From Aquatica leii (lineage: Eukaryota > Arthropoda > Insecta > Coleoptera > Lampyridae), in assembly GCA_035610365.1 (NCBI GenBank), contig CM069436.1, positions 38,819,117 to 38,883,116 on the forward strand: a stretch of DNA of 64,000 nucleotides, read 5' to 3'. Positions 24,001 through 35,577 of the stretch are shown here, one piece after another; within the stretch, counting starts at the first letter, position 1; every line of letters begins with the position of its first letter. Both the position numbers and the translations under genes were made by a program. The notes beneath the pieces are model-generated. The model did no database searches and was not told the DNA's origin. It worked only from the letters and a program-made list of their open reading frames with translations.

Positions 24001-24696
24001 AATAGTCCTTGTAGAAACAGTACGTGCAGTCCTGCTAGCAGCGATCGTTCAACAACGCCGAGAAGTACAAACGGCGATAAAAAAGGCAATAACAGTTTAG
24101 GAGCTTTAAGCTCGATGTTTGATAATTTATCAGGTGCTAGTACTTCTGCGGATAGTGCAAATACTTCAGGGAAAAGAACCAGTAGCCACCCTTTGGCTGC
24201 GTTACAAAAACTTTGTGATAAGACTGAAACACACCATACGAATAGAAACAACGCTTCAGCTTCGGCGCCACCGAGTATTGCAGTTGCAACGTCTCATAAT
24301 GTTACGCAAAGCGGTGGCCCTACACCTGGAGCTATATTAGCTTTCAGTTGGGCTTGTAACGATGCCGTTATGACCTCAGATTCTATAATGAAGTGCCCAT
24401 TCTGTGATAGTCCTTTTATATCAAAAGGCGCTTATCGACATCACTTGTCGAAGATGCATTTTGTCAAAGATGGTGTAATTCCAGACCCGGTTGTTTTGAA
24501 AAGTCCACAACCTTCGAGTTCCAGTGGGCCGATAAATATGAAGGGTGGGAATGGGTCTGGATCAGGAAGTTCGTCAGGTATAACGCCAACCGGCAACAAA
24601 AGTCCTCCGATTTCTGGGAACTTTGAAGAAAGTCCGCATTCAAAATTCCTTAAATATACAGAACTTGCCAAGCAATTATCTAGTAAATATGTATAA
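21016..24696 (+). CDS. tiotsh: tiptop/teashirt-family zinc-finger transcription factor, last two exons (5' partial)
   Basis: Two exons join in frame: 21016-21214 (donor GTAAGT at 21215) and 21345-24696 (acceptor TTTACAG), with stop TAA at 24694. They give 1182 visible residues; residue 1 is at 21018. The first coding exon is not in sight. Teashirt-family proteins are nuclear repressors that specify trunk, leg and eye territories. Order of features: acidic GEGEGEGSPDDNEK start; alanine-rich stretch (about residues 120-150); CtBP-binding PLDLS (residue 239); three widely spaced CX2CX12HX5H fingers at residues 378, 481 and 551 (CVWCKQSF, CMWCGQSF, CKVCDQAF); a basic RRRQTREKRKK patch; a CX2C..HX3C cluster at 634; a fourth C2H2 finger at 1083 (CPFCDSPF); and the conserved tail FLKYTELAKQLSSKYV. 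The C-terminal fourth finger is the tiptop-type arrangement (fly Teashirt has three). Coding sequence is intact and much less AT-rich than its flanks. Confidence 0.95.
21215..21344 (+). other. 130-bp phase-2 intron of tiptop/teashirt
   Basis: The intron is bounded by GTAAGT and TTTACAG. It splits a lysine codon (AA|G), and the joined frame reads LEK-DQTSPRCNSHESAES without a stop. Confidence 0.9.
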
Positions 24697-25310
24697 ATAG
24701 TTTTCGTCTTCAATATTTAAATAAGTCCTTCTTCGGTAGCATTCCTACCTAAGTGTACAGATGAATATATTTTGAGTAAAGGCCGCTAGGCGGACCTTTG
24801 TAAGTTGTGATGATATCATATCTTGCTACTGCAGACCATAGTAATAATTTTAGTCTTTTAGTGATATTTCAATATAATTGTGGTACTACAAAAATTTATT
24901 TGGTGATTATAAAACTATACGACACTTGGAACTGTACATAATGCTATTTTAAGTCAGTATTTAGAATGTTAATGAAGAATAATTTTTATTGGCGTTCAAC
25001 GTTGTAATTACATTTTTTTTGTGAACGTCTCGTTAAAAGTCCATTGTGTAAGAGATTGAATTTTGATTGTATTCATGAACATTCAAACTATTTAAAATGT
25101 ACATGTAGACAAAAAATCTCGGTTATCTCATCTCTATTTATTAAGATTGTAAATTTTAAGTAAGATTAAAACATTCGTATACGTATGTCGCAATCTGATT
25201 CTTCCAAGAGGATTTTTAAATATTTATCAATATTATACTATATTGAATAATAAAAGAATGTATACGCGTAGCTGAGTAACAAATAAAAGCTCTTCACTTG
25301 TGTTATAAGA
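24697..25310 (+). other. 3' UTR of tiptop/teashirt
   Basis: AT-rich sequence after the stop, with AATAAA poly(A) signals at 25249-25254 and 25282-25287. The exact cleavage site is not visible. Confidence 0.55.
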
Positions 25311-27690
25311 TCAATCTCTTATTTCAAGATTTGTTGTATTTAAAGGCAATGAGAAGCTCAAATAAATATATGTTACAAATTAATTAATTGATTTTTTTTA
25401 AATAGTCTTGCAGTTTTAATGTAAAAGTTTACGCCACACTAAAGGAACGGATTTCTTCATCAAAAGGTAGGAAATTTTAAAATCTTCAAAAACGTGCCTA
25501 TTAAAATGGATTTGGCTAAGACTAAAAACAAATATTTTTAAGTTTTGAACAAAAATTTGGGTTAATGGTATGTAATAAGCAATAAACGATAAATGTTAAT
25601 AATGATAACAGTAAGTGTTTAATTATTCTCAAGCTTCTTGAATAATTAAAATTAAAATTCTGGGAAGATGGATTTGGAAACGTGTAACAATAAATATTCT
25701 TTACGATAATTTTTAATAACTATAATTATATTATATTGAAACTCCGATTGCGAAAGATCTCATAACGTTATTCATGCAAAATGTAAATGTTAATTAAAAT
25801 TGCAAATAGTGAGCAGGTTAATCTTAATATTACAATCATAATGTCATTTACCGAATCTTCTTGTTGCAGTTTCTAAAGAGCCGACTCTGTTCGAGATGCG
25901 GCTTCTGCAAATACTCTGACGCCCATTTAGATAATAAGAGTAGATTTAGTGCCTTTTCGGCTTACATCACATGGCGGCTCCATTCCTGTTAATTTATGGA
26001 TATGGGCCTGACAAAACTGAGACCCTCTTCGCAATTTTGGCTATTAAAGTTATACATTGTGGATGCACACTTATCGTAATGTATTCGTTGAAAGGGCAAA
26101 TGTAAAACATTTTCAATTATCATATCAATTTCATTTTTAAATTTATAACGAAATAAATTATTTTTATACTTGTGTTTGTTCTGTACAAAAAACATAAAGA
26201 TTTTTATGTGGAACGCTATTCAAGTATTTTATTGATCTGAGGATACTTTTCATTAAAAATGCTTTTTCTTAATTCCAGTTTATTTTAAATTGTTATGAAA
26301 TAACTATTTTTTAACAAAAGTATGAAAAGAAAATAAATAAAAAATTTTAAATTTAAACGTTGGTGGCAAAACTATGTTTATGGAATAATTACCAAATTTA
26401 AAACGATTAGTAATTTCAAGGTTAAACTTAAAAATAGTAAAAATTGTTAATATTTTAAAGGACAAACAATTAATGAGTGGTTTAAAAAGATCGATACAAT
26501 ATACGTACTTTGTTTAGTAATACTTGAATCGCAATTTCAATGTTTTCTTTAAAAAAATTATATTTTGTATGGTTGCTCAATATCAAAGTAAAAAGTTTCC
26601 ACATACAAAATTGCAAAAGACAATTTTTGATTTCTTTTGAAATATTAAAAAAATTAATTAAAAATAAACCAAAGCGAGTAGTATAAGCTCTTGATATAAA
26701 TGGGTTTTAAATTGTTTCTAGCAATTTTACAGTAATCTAAGATTTTATTAATATATGGTTAACTCAGAATCAAAACTTAAATAGAAACATGTATAAAAAT
26801 TAGTTTTCTAGAGTAATTTAGAATAGCCTTAATTGTCCATGTATTAAGTCACTAAAGTAAGTAGAACGTCAAAAAAATAAAGAACGTATTTTTTTGTTCG
26901 TATTTTAGTATGAAAATAAAACCACACAACAAAAATAAACGTACTTCTACACCAGAAGTTGTACTTAAAAAAACTTCATCTACAAAAAAAAAAATTAACG
27001 AGTGCGCCTCACCCACATAAGTTCACGGAAGAAGTGAAACTTCTTTGCTAATTAATTCTTTTATTTTTATTTATTGTTGAAAAAAGAAAATGTTTCACTT
27101 GTCAATTAAATTAATTGGAAATTTAAAGAAAATTCAAAATAATGCTTCATAAATACGTGGATAGTCACAACGAAATTAAAGGTTAGCTTATATCAATATG
27201 AACGTCACAAATGTAAATAAAAAATTAGTTTGTTCCGACTATGCTTTTTTCCTTACGAAATCACCAAAATTCCAGATTTACTTTCGCTTAAAAACTTTTA
27301 CTTAAAAAAAATTACAAAAATCCGACGCTGTTTTTAAAATATAAAATGGTACTGAAAATCATATTATTGTATACTGCAAAAGGAGTAAATTATTTTTACA
27401 ATCCATATCTAACTTTATTGTCATAGCAGAGAAAAGCAACTGTAATATAAAAAAATTTGTTAATGGTTTTAAATCTAGATATTAAAACTGGCTTCAAATG
27501 GCTTAAGCAGATAACTGATTAAAATTCTGAATTTACAAATATCCCAGATAAATAATAAATAACAAAACTAACAAAAAGTACACGCACACCTACAGGACCA
27601 ATAGTGTGTTTATCTTCATTATTATACAAGATATTTACAAAAGTTATAGGGTTCTTTAAGTTTTACATTTTAAAATTAATTTCTACTGTA
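25311..27690. other. AT-rich intergenic DNA with one recurrence of the AAGAAGTGAAACTTCTT hairpin
   Basis: No gene recognised. A less AT-rich patch at about 25880-26040 contains CACATGGCGGCTCCATTCC and could be a conserved element or an old repeat. The hairpin motif found around the tRNA-like sequence recurs exactly at 27029-27046. Confidence 0.4.
27029..27046. repeat. third copy of the AAGAAGTGAAACTTCTT palindrome
   Basis: Identical over 17-18 bp to the motifs at 4978 and (inverted) 5589, but 22 kb away with unrelated flanks. This suggests a repeat-family terminus. Confidence 0.5.
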
Positions 27691-28473
27691 CAAGGTGTCT
27701 TAAATTGATGTTTTGATAGGGAAATTCGGTAACTATAATAGATACAAGAAAATAGACGGCGTCTCCTCGAGATCTTTTTTCGGGAACAACTCGATGGTAA
27801 AAACCAAATTGAGCTATTGTTTTTTGTTTTCGAGGTATAGTCGAAAGTTTGATTTTCTCAATTTTTGACGCATGGCGAAATTTTGGTTATTTTTCGAAGT
27901 AGAGAAAAACGGTTTACGTGACCTTAAGGCACTTTTTTAAGTAGAATGCAACAGCGTATAATTTTGAATAATTTCAATATATTTTAATATTAATTTATTA
28001 TCATCCTCCTTGTTATATCTAATTAATAATTGTTGTTGAATCCCAATAGTAGTTGTGTTAATTTGTTCATTGCAAACAGTTGCATAGAATAATTAGGCCC
28101 GAAGAAGCAGACACAAGTATAGTCTGCGAAACGTCGCCAACAATCTAATGCCAATTAATTTGTAACCCTCCCACACGACCTCCTATTAGGATTCAACAAC
28201 AATTATTAATTAATATATTTTAAGTTATGCCATATAGTTGTGTTTTTTTAAATGCTTTACTCATTTCATCAAAAATCGATATTTTTAAAAAAACACGTAT
28301 TCCGTTGTAGTTTCCTCATAGTAGGCTTCTGTCGTTGAACATATGAACAAATGAAATCATTTAGTATGGAAAGTTAATTTTTTTTTAAATTATGAAAAAT
28401 ACGATATGATACAATGCTTTAATCAAAGTGATAAATTTGCGTTTGGGTTGTCCTGATATTATGGAATACCCTG
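27691..28473. mobile_element. candidate TA-flanked mariner-type MITE
   Basis: The left boundary TA-CAAGGTGTCTT and the right boundary AATACCCTG-TA resemble the CAGGGTRTC-type ends of mariner-like MITEs and have TA duplications. The terminal repeats match only over a short, imperfect stretch, so the boundaries are tentative. A smaller element (28020-28212) is nested within. Confidence 0.35.
28020..28212. mobile_element. small nested element with perfect 24-bp inverted ends and a hammerhead-like hairpin
   Basis: The left end TAATTAATAATTGTTGTTGA (plus ATCC) at 28020-28043 is exactly repeated inverted at 28189-28212. Between them, CCGAAGAAGCAGAC... ...GTCTGCGAAAC (about 28099-28132) has the layout of a hammerhead core: a CNGANGA box, a perfect 6-bp stem (GCAGAC/GTCTGC) and GAAAC. 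The invariant U of CUGA is C here, and no clean third stem is visible. CTGAAGA-stem-GAAACG words of this kind are known from Penelope-like and other retroelements. No coding capacity. Confidence 0.6.
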
Positions 28474-28747
28474 TATAGTTGAAAATAATTTTAAAATGTA
28501 CAACTTTTATAAATATTTTTTTAATATTTTGTATAATAAGGAAGATATTTGACTTTGACACATTATTAGCCCACTCTGTATATAAAAATTGGTTATTTGA
28601 AGATTAGTAAACTACGTCAAACTTTGGAACTGTTGTAGTATTTAAACATCGTGGTTTCTTATCAATTTATAAGTTTTACAATTAAAACTTAATTTGCGAT
28701 TTTGTTTTTTGAAGTCATCAAATGTTTTTTTTTAATTTAATTGGTAC
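28474..28747. other. AT-rich spacer
   Basis: Nothing recognised. It ends in the ATTGGTAC target duplication of the hAT element. Confidence 0.5.
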
Positions 28748-31700
28748 CAGGGGTGGATGGGCCCAGGGGGAAAAAGGGAATTTGACATTCTGTCTTTGAC
28801 GATAACATAACGATGGGAAGGTAATTCAAAACTATAATACCTTATCGCATTGTCGGCATCCTGTGTAAGTGAATTAATGATATAGAATAATATCTCAGTT
28901 TAGTCATTGTATAAAGAAGTGTTTAGTTCAATACAGCATCTTTACTGGAAATTAGATACTTTTATTTAATAAAACTTGTATAATTTTTACTTTTTATTTA
29001 TTTTACTTATCTGTGATATAGGATATTAGGTAGTCCTTTTTTCATTTATAGTTAGTTAGACAGTAATCAGTATGAATAGTTTTCTGTAATACGTTAAATG
29101 TTTTTAAACTAAACTTGTGAAAATATTTAAATTTACATGTTATGTGATAAACTTGGTTTTAAAGAAAAAAGATAATTAATTGGTTTTAGCACTCGTTTTT
29201 ATTGAAAAAGATTCGTTGAACAATTGATCAGTGTAGTTTGTTTACTGTTTTTTGTGCATTGCGCAAATTTATCTAGCAGTTTTTATATTATTATTATTAT
29301 TATACAAAGAACCATAATTTGGCAAAATGATTTCGTTGAATTCAAATTCAAAACGTAAGGGAGGTGCAGAAAAACAAAGAGACAAGAAAAAACAAAGGTT
29401 GACAGAGCAGGCAACAAAATGTGGCAAGTTGGAAAGTTTTTTTAAGAAAAAAGATTCTGTTTCTGATGCAGAGACTAAAGAAGATTCCGATGACGAAGGC
29501 AACACCTCTATAAGAGACGTAAGTACTGCACACTGCACAACGCCATTCTCCCATGTGCTTCCAATAATCTCATTCTCAATCTCAAGTAGGTACCATTTAT
29601 CAGAATTCCGACTAAATTTTGGCTACCACGACGTTTATTTGATTAAAATTTTATTCCTCTCTCTGCTCTCATTAAAAAAAAACTCGCGATGGTCGTTGAC
29701 TTTTGACTGGAATTTTTCTAGGAATAAATCCGTACATCGTTTTCCTTTTTATGCGTCATATGTTCTACTTTCCTAACACAGTAATTCCAAAAGCAGTCAT
29801 TCTTGGAATTGTATCATCACGATTCGGGCCTAAATGCCTTTAGTTTAGATCCTAATCGAGATGACACTACGTCACCAGTTCATAGAGCTTCTTAACTTCT
29901 CAATACCTTCTTAATATCTTAGGAATCGCTACAAGAACTTCCGAAATTGCAAAAACTACTATATGATATTGATGAGACGCCTGCCAGTCATTCAAGAACA
30001 TGTAAAGCAGTTCCAGAAGTTTCCAATCCTGATTTCAACACCTACGACTATTTTAAAAGACCAACACCAACTGAGATAAATATTTTCTTTGAAAATCAGC
30101 CTCAGGTACCTGAACCAAATTCTGTTAAAAAATTTAGCATAGAAAAAGCTTTCAAGAGAAACAATGGAACGGCCAGAAAATGGTTGACATACAGTGATAA
30201 GAAAGAAGCTTTGTTTTGTACTGTGTGTTTAGCGTTTGCGAGACCTAATGAGACAAGTTCATTTATACTCGGTATGTCAGACTGGAATCATACATACCAA
30301 AGGATTGAACAACATGAAAAATCTGCTATGCATGGAAAATGTTCTGAATCATATTTTATGCACACACATGACAAAACTATCGGGAAATTATTGTTTTCTA
30401 GTCAGTTGGATTTAAAGAACAAACAAGTCATGAAAAGACGCCAAGTACTAGATCGAGTGATAAATGTGGTCAAACTAATCGGAAAGAGAGGTCTTAGTTA
30501 CCGAAGAAATGAAAATGAAGCAGCATATTCCCTACTCGATGAAACCTTGGACCATGGTACGTTTTTGGAAATCATCATGTTGCTGTGCAAATATGATATC
30601 GTATTGAAAGAACATGTAGACAGAGTGGCAGCGCAGAGTCAACAAACAGAACAACAAATCCACGATAAAGGTCATAAACATCGAGCAGGTTCTTTTGTAA
30701 CTCTTCTATCCAAAACGTCAATCAACTCCATAATCATGATCTTGAGCAAAATGTTGAAAAAGAAAATTTCTTTGGAAGTAAATAATGCAAATATGTATTT
30801 AATCGAAATTGACACAACCCAAGATATCTCCGTTGAAGATCAGTGTTCTATCATTGTAAGGTAGGTTTATAACTGACGTAAAACTGTTTTAGTTTCATGC
30901 TGTCATTTCAATCTTTTATACTTCTTTCCAATTTCCATGTCAATCATTTTTTTCTAGGTATGTTCGCGATGATGCAGTTCGTGAAAAACTTCTTTCCGTT
31001 ACACCGTGCCACAATACAACAGGGGAAGGTCTTTTTAATCTTTTGGTAAATGCATTGCAGAAAAATAACCTGGACATAAAAAGCTGCGTAGCAGATTCGA
31101 CAGATGGTGCAGCCAATACGCAAGGCGAGTACAAAGGTTTAGTAGCAAAGATGAGAAATGAAAATTCCAATCACATTCATATTTGGTGTTATAATCATAT
31201 ATTGAATTTAGTTCTTACTGATGTCTTGAAAGGACATATCAAATCGGCATCTTTCTTTGCTCTACTTAATTCAGTTGCAGTATTCTTTAAAGAATCATAC
31301 CAGCGAATGGATATTTGGAATTATATTTCCAATGATGTTAAACGCAGAAAGCTTCAAATGATTGGCGAAACACGTTGGTGGGCAAAAGAAACTGCCTTGA
31401 ACAAATGATTTGGATATTACGGCAACCCAGAGTCCAGTTTATATGTAAAGGTTTTAGAGGCATTACAAATGATCGAAAGGAGTCACAAAATAAATCCCGA
31501 TGTTAGAACAAAAGCTAGTAGCTTGAAAAATAACCTTTTAAGATATGAAAATCTTTTGCTCGCTCATATTTTTTTAAGAATATTTCAAATTACTGGACCA
31601 TTATCCAGATATCTGCAGACAAAAGGTCTTGACCTACTTAAATGTAACGGTCTGGTGGAATCGTCATTAGCTCAGCTAATTGAAATTCAGAGAGATGCAG

Positions 31701-32991
31701 AAAACACAAAAAAAGCGACCGACACATTTGTAGAATGGGCAAATGAACAGCTTGATGTAAACGAAGAATGCAGTACACTAGAAATTGAACAATCCTTGCC
31801 CATTCACAGAAAAAGACGTGTGAATAAAATGTATGACGAAAACACAACAGATGAGAAGCCGACTGACCCTTTCGACTGCTTCAAGATTGAAACTTATAAC
31901 TTTCTCTTAGATGAAGTGATTGAATCCATGAAACGACGCTTTTCAAAAAACACTAATTTGTGCATGAGCCTCTCTTTTTTGGATCCTAATAACTTTGAAA
32001 ATGTAAAACAGAATAAGATCCCAAATAATGTTCTGGAAGAACTTTCGCAAAAAATTATCCCGTTCAATAATTTAGCAGCACACGAGCAATTACAAGAAGA
32101 GATCTTTACTTTCGCCAACAACTGGGAAACATTAAAATTGACCTTAGAAGAATCTTATGAATCTATGCCGAACTTGGACGATTCCGAGGAAAAAAATATT
32201 TTGTGCAAAAATTGTCGAAATTGTGCGACCTGTTGCTACAAAATTATTTTAAAATATAATTTATATCAAGAAGCTTATCCTGCGTTGGCAACAGCGTACC
32301 AATTTCTTCTGACTTTACCAATTTCACAAGTGGAATGTGAGCGTTCCTTCTCTTTGTTGAAATTTATAAAAAACAGACTGCGAAATAGATTGTCCAATGA
32401 TCATTTAGAAGCCTTTATGTTGATGAGCACAGAAAAAGCGAATTTGAGTACAATTGATAACGAAAATGTTATTAATGATTTCGCTGAGACGTCTCCACTA
32501 ATGAAAAAGTTGTTGATGTTTTAGATTTTCATTTTTATTACTAATTTTTGGGTTTGTTTCTGTAAGTAAGGTTTAGTTCATTTTTGTAGTTTATTTCTTC
32601 ATTTAATAATAATAATAATAATAGTAATAATAATAATAACTAATTTATTGTGTAAAAAAAAATTTAAAAAAAATTACACAACGTATAGGGTTCACGATGA
32701 AGTAGGTAGATTTTCAACATTCCCATTTTTCTTCATTAATTTTTTAGCAATTTCTTAATTTTATACCAATTTACATAATGGATGTCCTTCTAAATAAAAT
32801 GAAACTTTTTTTTTCTATTTCGATATTTTTACCAAAGTAACAATATTTGTAACTATTACTGATGAAAAACATTTATTATTATCAACATTATTACCTACTA
32901 TTAATCTAAAACTTTTTGACCTGCATGAATATTTTCTTTGGGCCGCTTCCTCTATTTCCCAGGCCGGTTTAGCTTACCCCATCCACCCCTG
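28748..32991 (+). mobile_element. nearly complete hAT transposon (ZMYM1-like transposase)
   Basis: The element begins CAGGGGTGGATGGG and ends with its exact reverse complement (14-bp perfect inverted repeats). It is flanked by a perfect 8-bp direct duplication ATTGGTAC (28740-28747 and 32992-32999), the hallmark of hAT insertion. It encloses a three-exon transposase gene on the + strand and a short AAT/TAA microsatellite (about 32608-32640) in its 3' part. Intact ends and an uneroded target duplication indicate a fairly recent insertion. Confidence 0.95.
29327..32524 (+). pseudogene. hAT transposase, TTF zinc finger/DUF4371/C-terminal dimerisation, one in-frame stop
   Basis: Three exons join in frame by consensus sites: 29327-29518 (GTAAGT donor), 29923-30860 (GTAGGT donor) and 30958-32524, 899 codons including the final stop. 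The second junction restores IIVRYVRDDAVREK. Domains: a lysine-rich N-terminus with ESFFKKK; a TTF-type zinc finger (RKWLTYSDKKEALFCTVC to H...H, exon 2); a DUF4371-like region with LIEIDTTQDIS and CVADSTDGAANTQGEYKGL, which carries candidate catalytic aspartates; and the hAT dimerisation block LPISQVECERSFSLLKFIKN. The proteins resemble ZMYM1-like hAT transposases in arthropods. A single TGA at 31406-31408 interrupts the otherwise open third exon after ETALNK; a CGA arginine is the likely ancestor. This copy is therefore probably inactive, but only just. Confidence 0.9.
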
Positions 32992-33111
32992 ATTGGTACT
33001 ATTGATGTTATCAGTATAAGTATGCTAACTTAAGGCAAATTTAATGCTAAACTTAAAATATCTTCTTTTGAAGTTAATAGTACAACTATTTATTTTTAAT
33101 ATTTTTCAACT

Positions 33112-33440
33112 GACTTCAAAAAAAAAGAGGCGGTTCTCAATTTGTTGGAATATTTTTTTATGTATGCTATGTTTAGTGATCATTCTTTACGATGCTGACC
33201 TATTTTGATTATTTATTTATTTTATCAAAAAGAATGTAACTTAATAGTGGTTCCATTTTAATTTCGTTTAATTCTGATGATGGGATCCATGCAAAAATGA
33301 TCAAGCTCTAAAATACAACGGCATGAAATTCTCTTGAATAAGGTGCATTTTCAAGGTTTTCAGTGATTATAACTACTATTGTTAACATCAATAAGAAGAA
33401 AAATCTAAAATTCTTTTAACAAACAAAAAGAACCAACTTC
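33112..33440 (+). repeat. dispersed insect repeat with GACTTCAAAAAA boxes
   Basis: The segment starts CTGACTTCAAAAAAAAAGAG, carries TGATGATGGGATCCATG in the middle, and has a second AACCAACTTCAAAAAAATG box at about 33431. This arrangement recalls a repeat seen widely in insect genomic DNA, but I cannot name it. It has no coding capacity. Confidence 0.4.
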
Positions 33441-33458
33441 AAAAAAATGTATCAACTA

Positions 33459-33722
33459 AAATGCACTAAAAAGTAAAAAATAATAATTTAATTTATTTAC
33501 AACTAAACGACGAAATTTTTATTTAGATGAAATTACTTTTTGAAGTCATTGCCAAACGCATTTGAGTTAAATCTAATACAACTGCCAAAGGTAATGTTAA
33601 GAATTAAGCCTAATCTTAAGCCAATGTCATACATCGATTTCAAAAAGTAATTTTCTGTAAATGAAAATTTCGTCGTTTAATAGTAACTAAATTAAATTAT
33701 TTTTTACTTTTTAGTTCATTTT
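33459..33722. repeat. foldback element with about 85-bp arms
   Basis: The left arm 33459-33550 and right arm 33636-33722 are inverted copies, at roughly 85 percent identity. Both contain CTAAAAAGTAAAAAATAAT, AAACGACGAAATTTT and AATTACTTTTTGAA. The short loop has no coding sequence. It abuts the preceding repeat and may be part of it. Confidence 0.65.
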
Positions 33723-34269
33723 TTAAAATCGGTTATTTTTCTTGTTAAATTTTTTTTATTATGAACTGAACTAAAAAAATGTCATGTAAAATTACGTTTT
33801 GCAGTTTTGTCTGCTTGATTTAGTTCAAAATTTAGAATAAGCTTTTCGAGAGATTTTATTTAAACCTATTCTTCTAACGACAGTTCCACGATTTTACACC
33901 ATTTTTTTGAATCTTTTAAAAATTACGTACTACAAATATACGGTTTCACTTAGAATACGTCGTACACGTTCTACAGATCAACCGCTACTAAACTGCGGGT
34001 TATAACCATAGTCTATTACAGCGCGACTCTTTCGCACATTAAATTTTCATATAAAAATCTCGTAGTGGAGGTTGCAACGTTACGTTCCAAGGCTGTGTTA
34101 CATATAATAATTGTAGCCCGAACATAAAGTATTACTTATTTAATTTACGCTGTTTTGAACGACGACCATATTAAATTAATATTTTACAGTAACAAAAAGT
34201 GATACTTATATCCTATAAATGTGGTTAAATATTTTAATTCATGATAATTTGTATAGTTTTAATGAACGT

Positions 34270-34314
34270 CTGGAGGGCTTGCGACCTAGAGCTCTTACGG
34301 ACCAGCCGCCACTG
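34270..34314 (-). mobile_element. orphan DNA-transposon terminus
   Basis: Read on the minus strand this begins CAGTGGCGGCTGGTCCGTAA, a sequence typical of hAT-type ends. It is followed on the outside by ATCATTAC, a possible target duplication. The opposite end was not found, so the element is truncated or the partner is decayed. Confidence 0.4.
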
Positions 34315-35577
34315 ATCATTACTATGACGTAGAAGAAGACTAAAATAGTATGATAACTCTACTTTAGATTTGCACATATTTATTTTCTTTCGAGTTTTGG
34401 CGCTGAAAAATGATTTTTATAGTTTATTGCAGTATACTGTAGGAAAGGTATAAAAGTTTTATGGAAATGTCGAGGTTATTACAGTTACAGTTTTGCAATC
34501 TAAATAACAGTTTCAAATATTTTTTGCGCAGATAAACAAGTTTTTGCTTTTATTGATGTTTGTTAAGATAAACGCGAGCAAAAACGAACTATAGAACAGA
34601 AGTCAAAACAAATATAGTGTTTTTCACTACAGGTGTGAACTCCATCATAAACAAAATCATTTTTAATTGACACGTTCTTGTATAGTTTACAAAAAGACAG
34701 ATTCTAAAAAAAACAAATTATTAATTTAGCAGTTTGATTTTTTTGCGATAAATAATCAATACGATAATTTTCTAAACAAATACATTCTAAACAATATTTT
34801 TAGTGCAACTCCATACTTAGAAGGTAAGCATCAGTCAAAATTAATTAGTTAAACACCAGTTAATTAATGTTAACTTTTCGTTAACTCTGTGCACAAACTT
34901 CATGAGTCTAATCAAACTCTAACTGGTAGCTAAGATAATGTAATTAGACACGAACATAAAAATTAATTTGTTATCGACATCTCAATACACGAAAATATTA
35001 CAGAGTTTAATTAACACTAAAATATTTTTTTAATATTGTTCACATTTCTTTAACTTTTTTTGAAGATCAAATTAAGGAAGATAAGCATTTGATTTTTTAA
35101 ATTAAAATACTAAAATGTTGTTACATACGTAAGATAAGGACATATTTGCTTTAAAAATAACAAAAGCAACGTTTGTAAAGTAAAAATCAACCGAGTTAAG
35201 AAATTAAAGAGATGGTATTGTTGCGTTTGTTTGACTTTAATAATTAAACTGATAATTTAATTTGATTGACTTTTTTATTTTTATTGTATTTTTAAGTATC
35301 ATCGTACTTGCGCGGATTTAAAAAAAAATGTATTAAAAGAACAGAGTGCTTGTATAGAGTTGTTACTTTTAAAAACAGAATGCTTCAGTAATATCTCGCA
35401 GTTATAGAGGTCGGAAGGAGTAGTCGATTGAGTAAAAATCCGTTTGATTATATGCTACGGAAACTTAGTTCTAAGTCACGAGATACAGCCAATAAAAAAG
35501 AAACCTTCAAATAAACCGACTACTGTACGGATAAGTTATGTTTACTCTTTTTAATCAGTTAACTCAAGCATATCTTA
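34315..35577. other. AT-rich intergenic DNA, no gene seen
   Basis: No recognisable frames, repeats or ends. Confidence 0.5.

Noticed and set aside
21348..24713. Seven further frames overlapping the tiptop/teashirt exon on either strand
   Set aside because: They are shadows of the 1182-residue frame, without family motifs.
28099..28160. Functional hammerhead ribozyme
   Set aside because: The core has C for the invariant U and no clear third stem; only a resemblance is claimed.
29269..29776. Minus-strand frames at 29269-29554 and the extension of exon 1 of the hAT gene to 29776
   Set aside because: The minus frames are shadows. The extension runs through a GTAAGT donor into intron sequence, and splicing at 29518/29923 restores a phase-0 frame.
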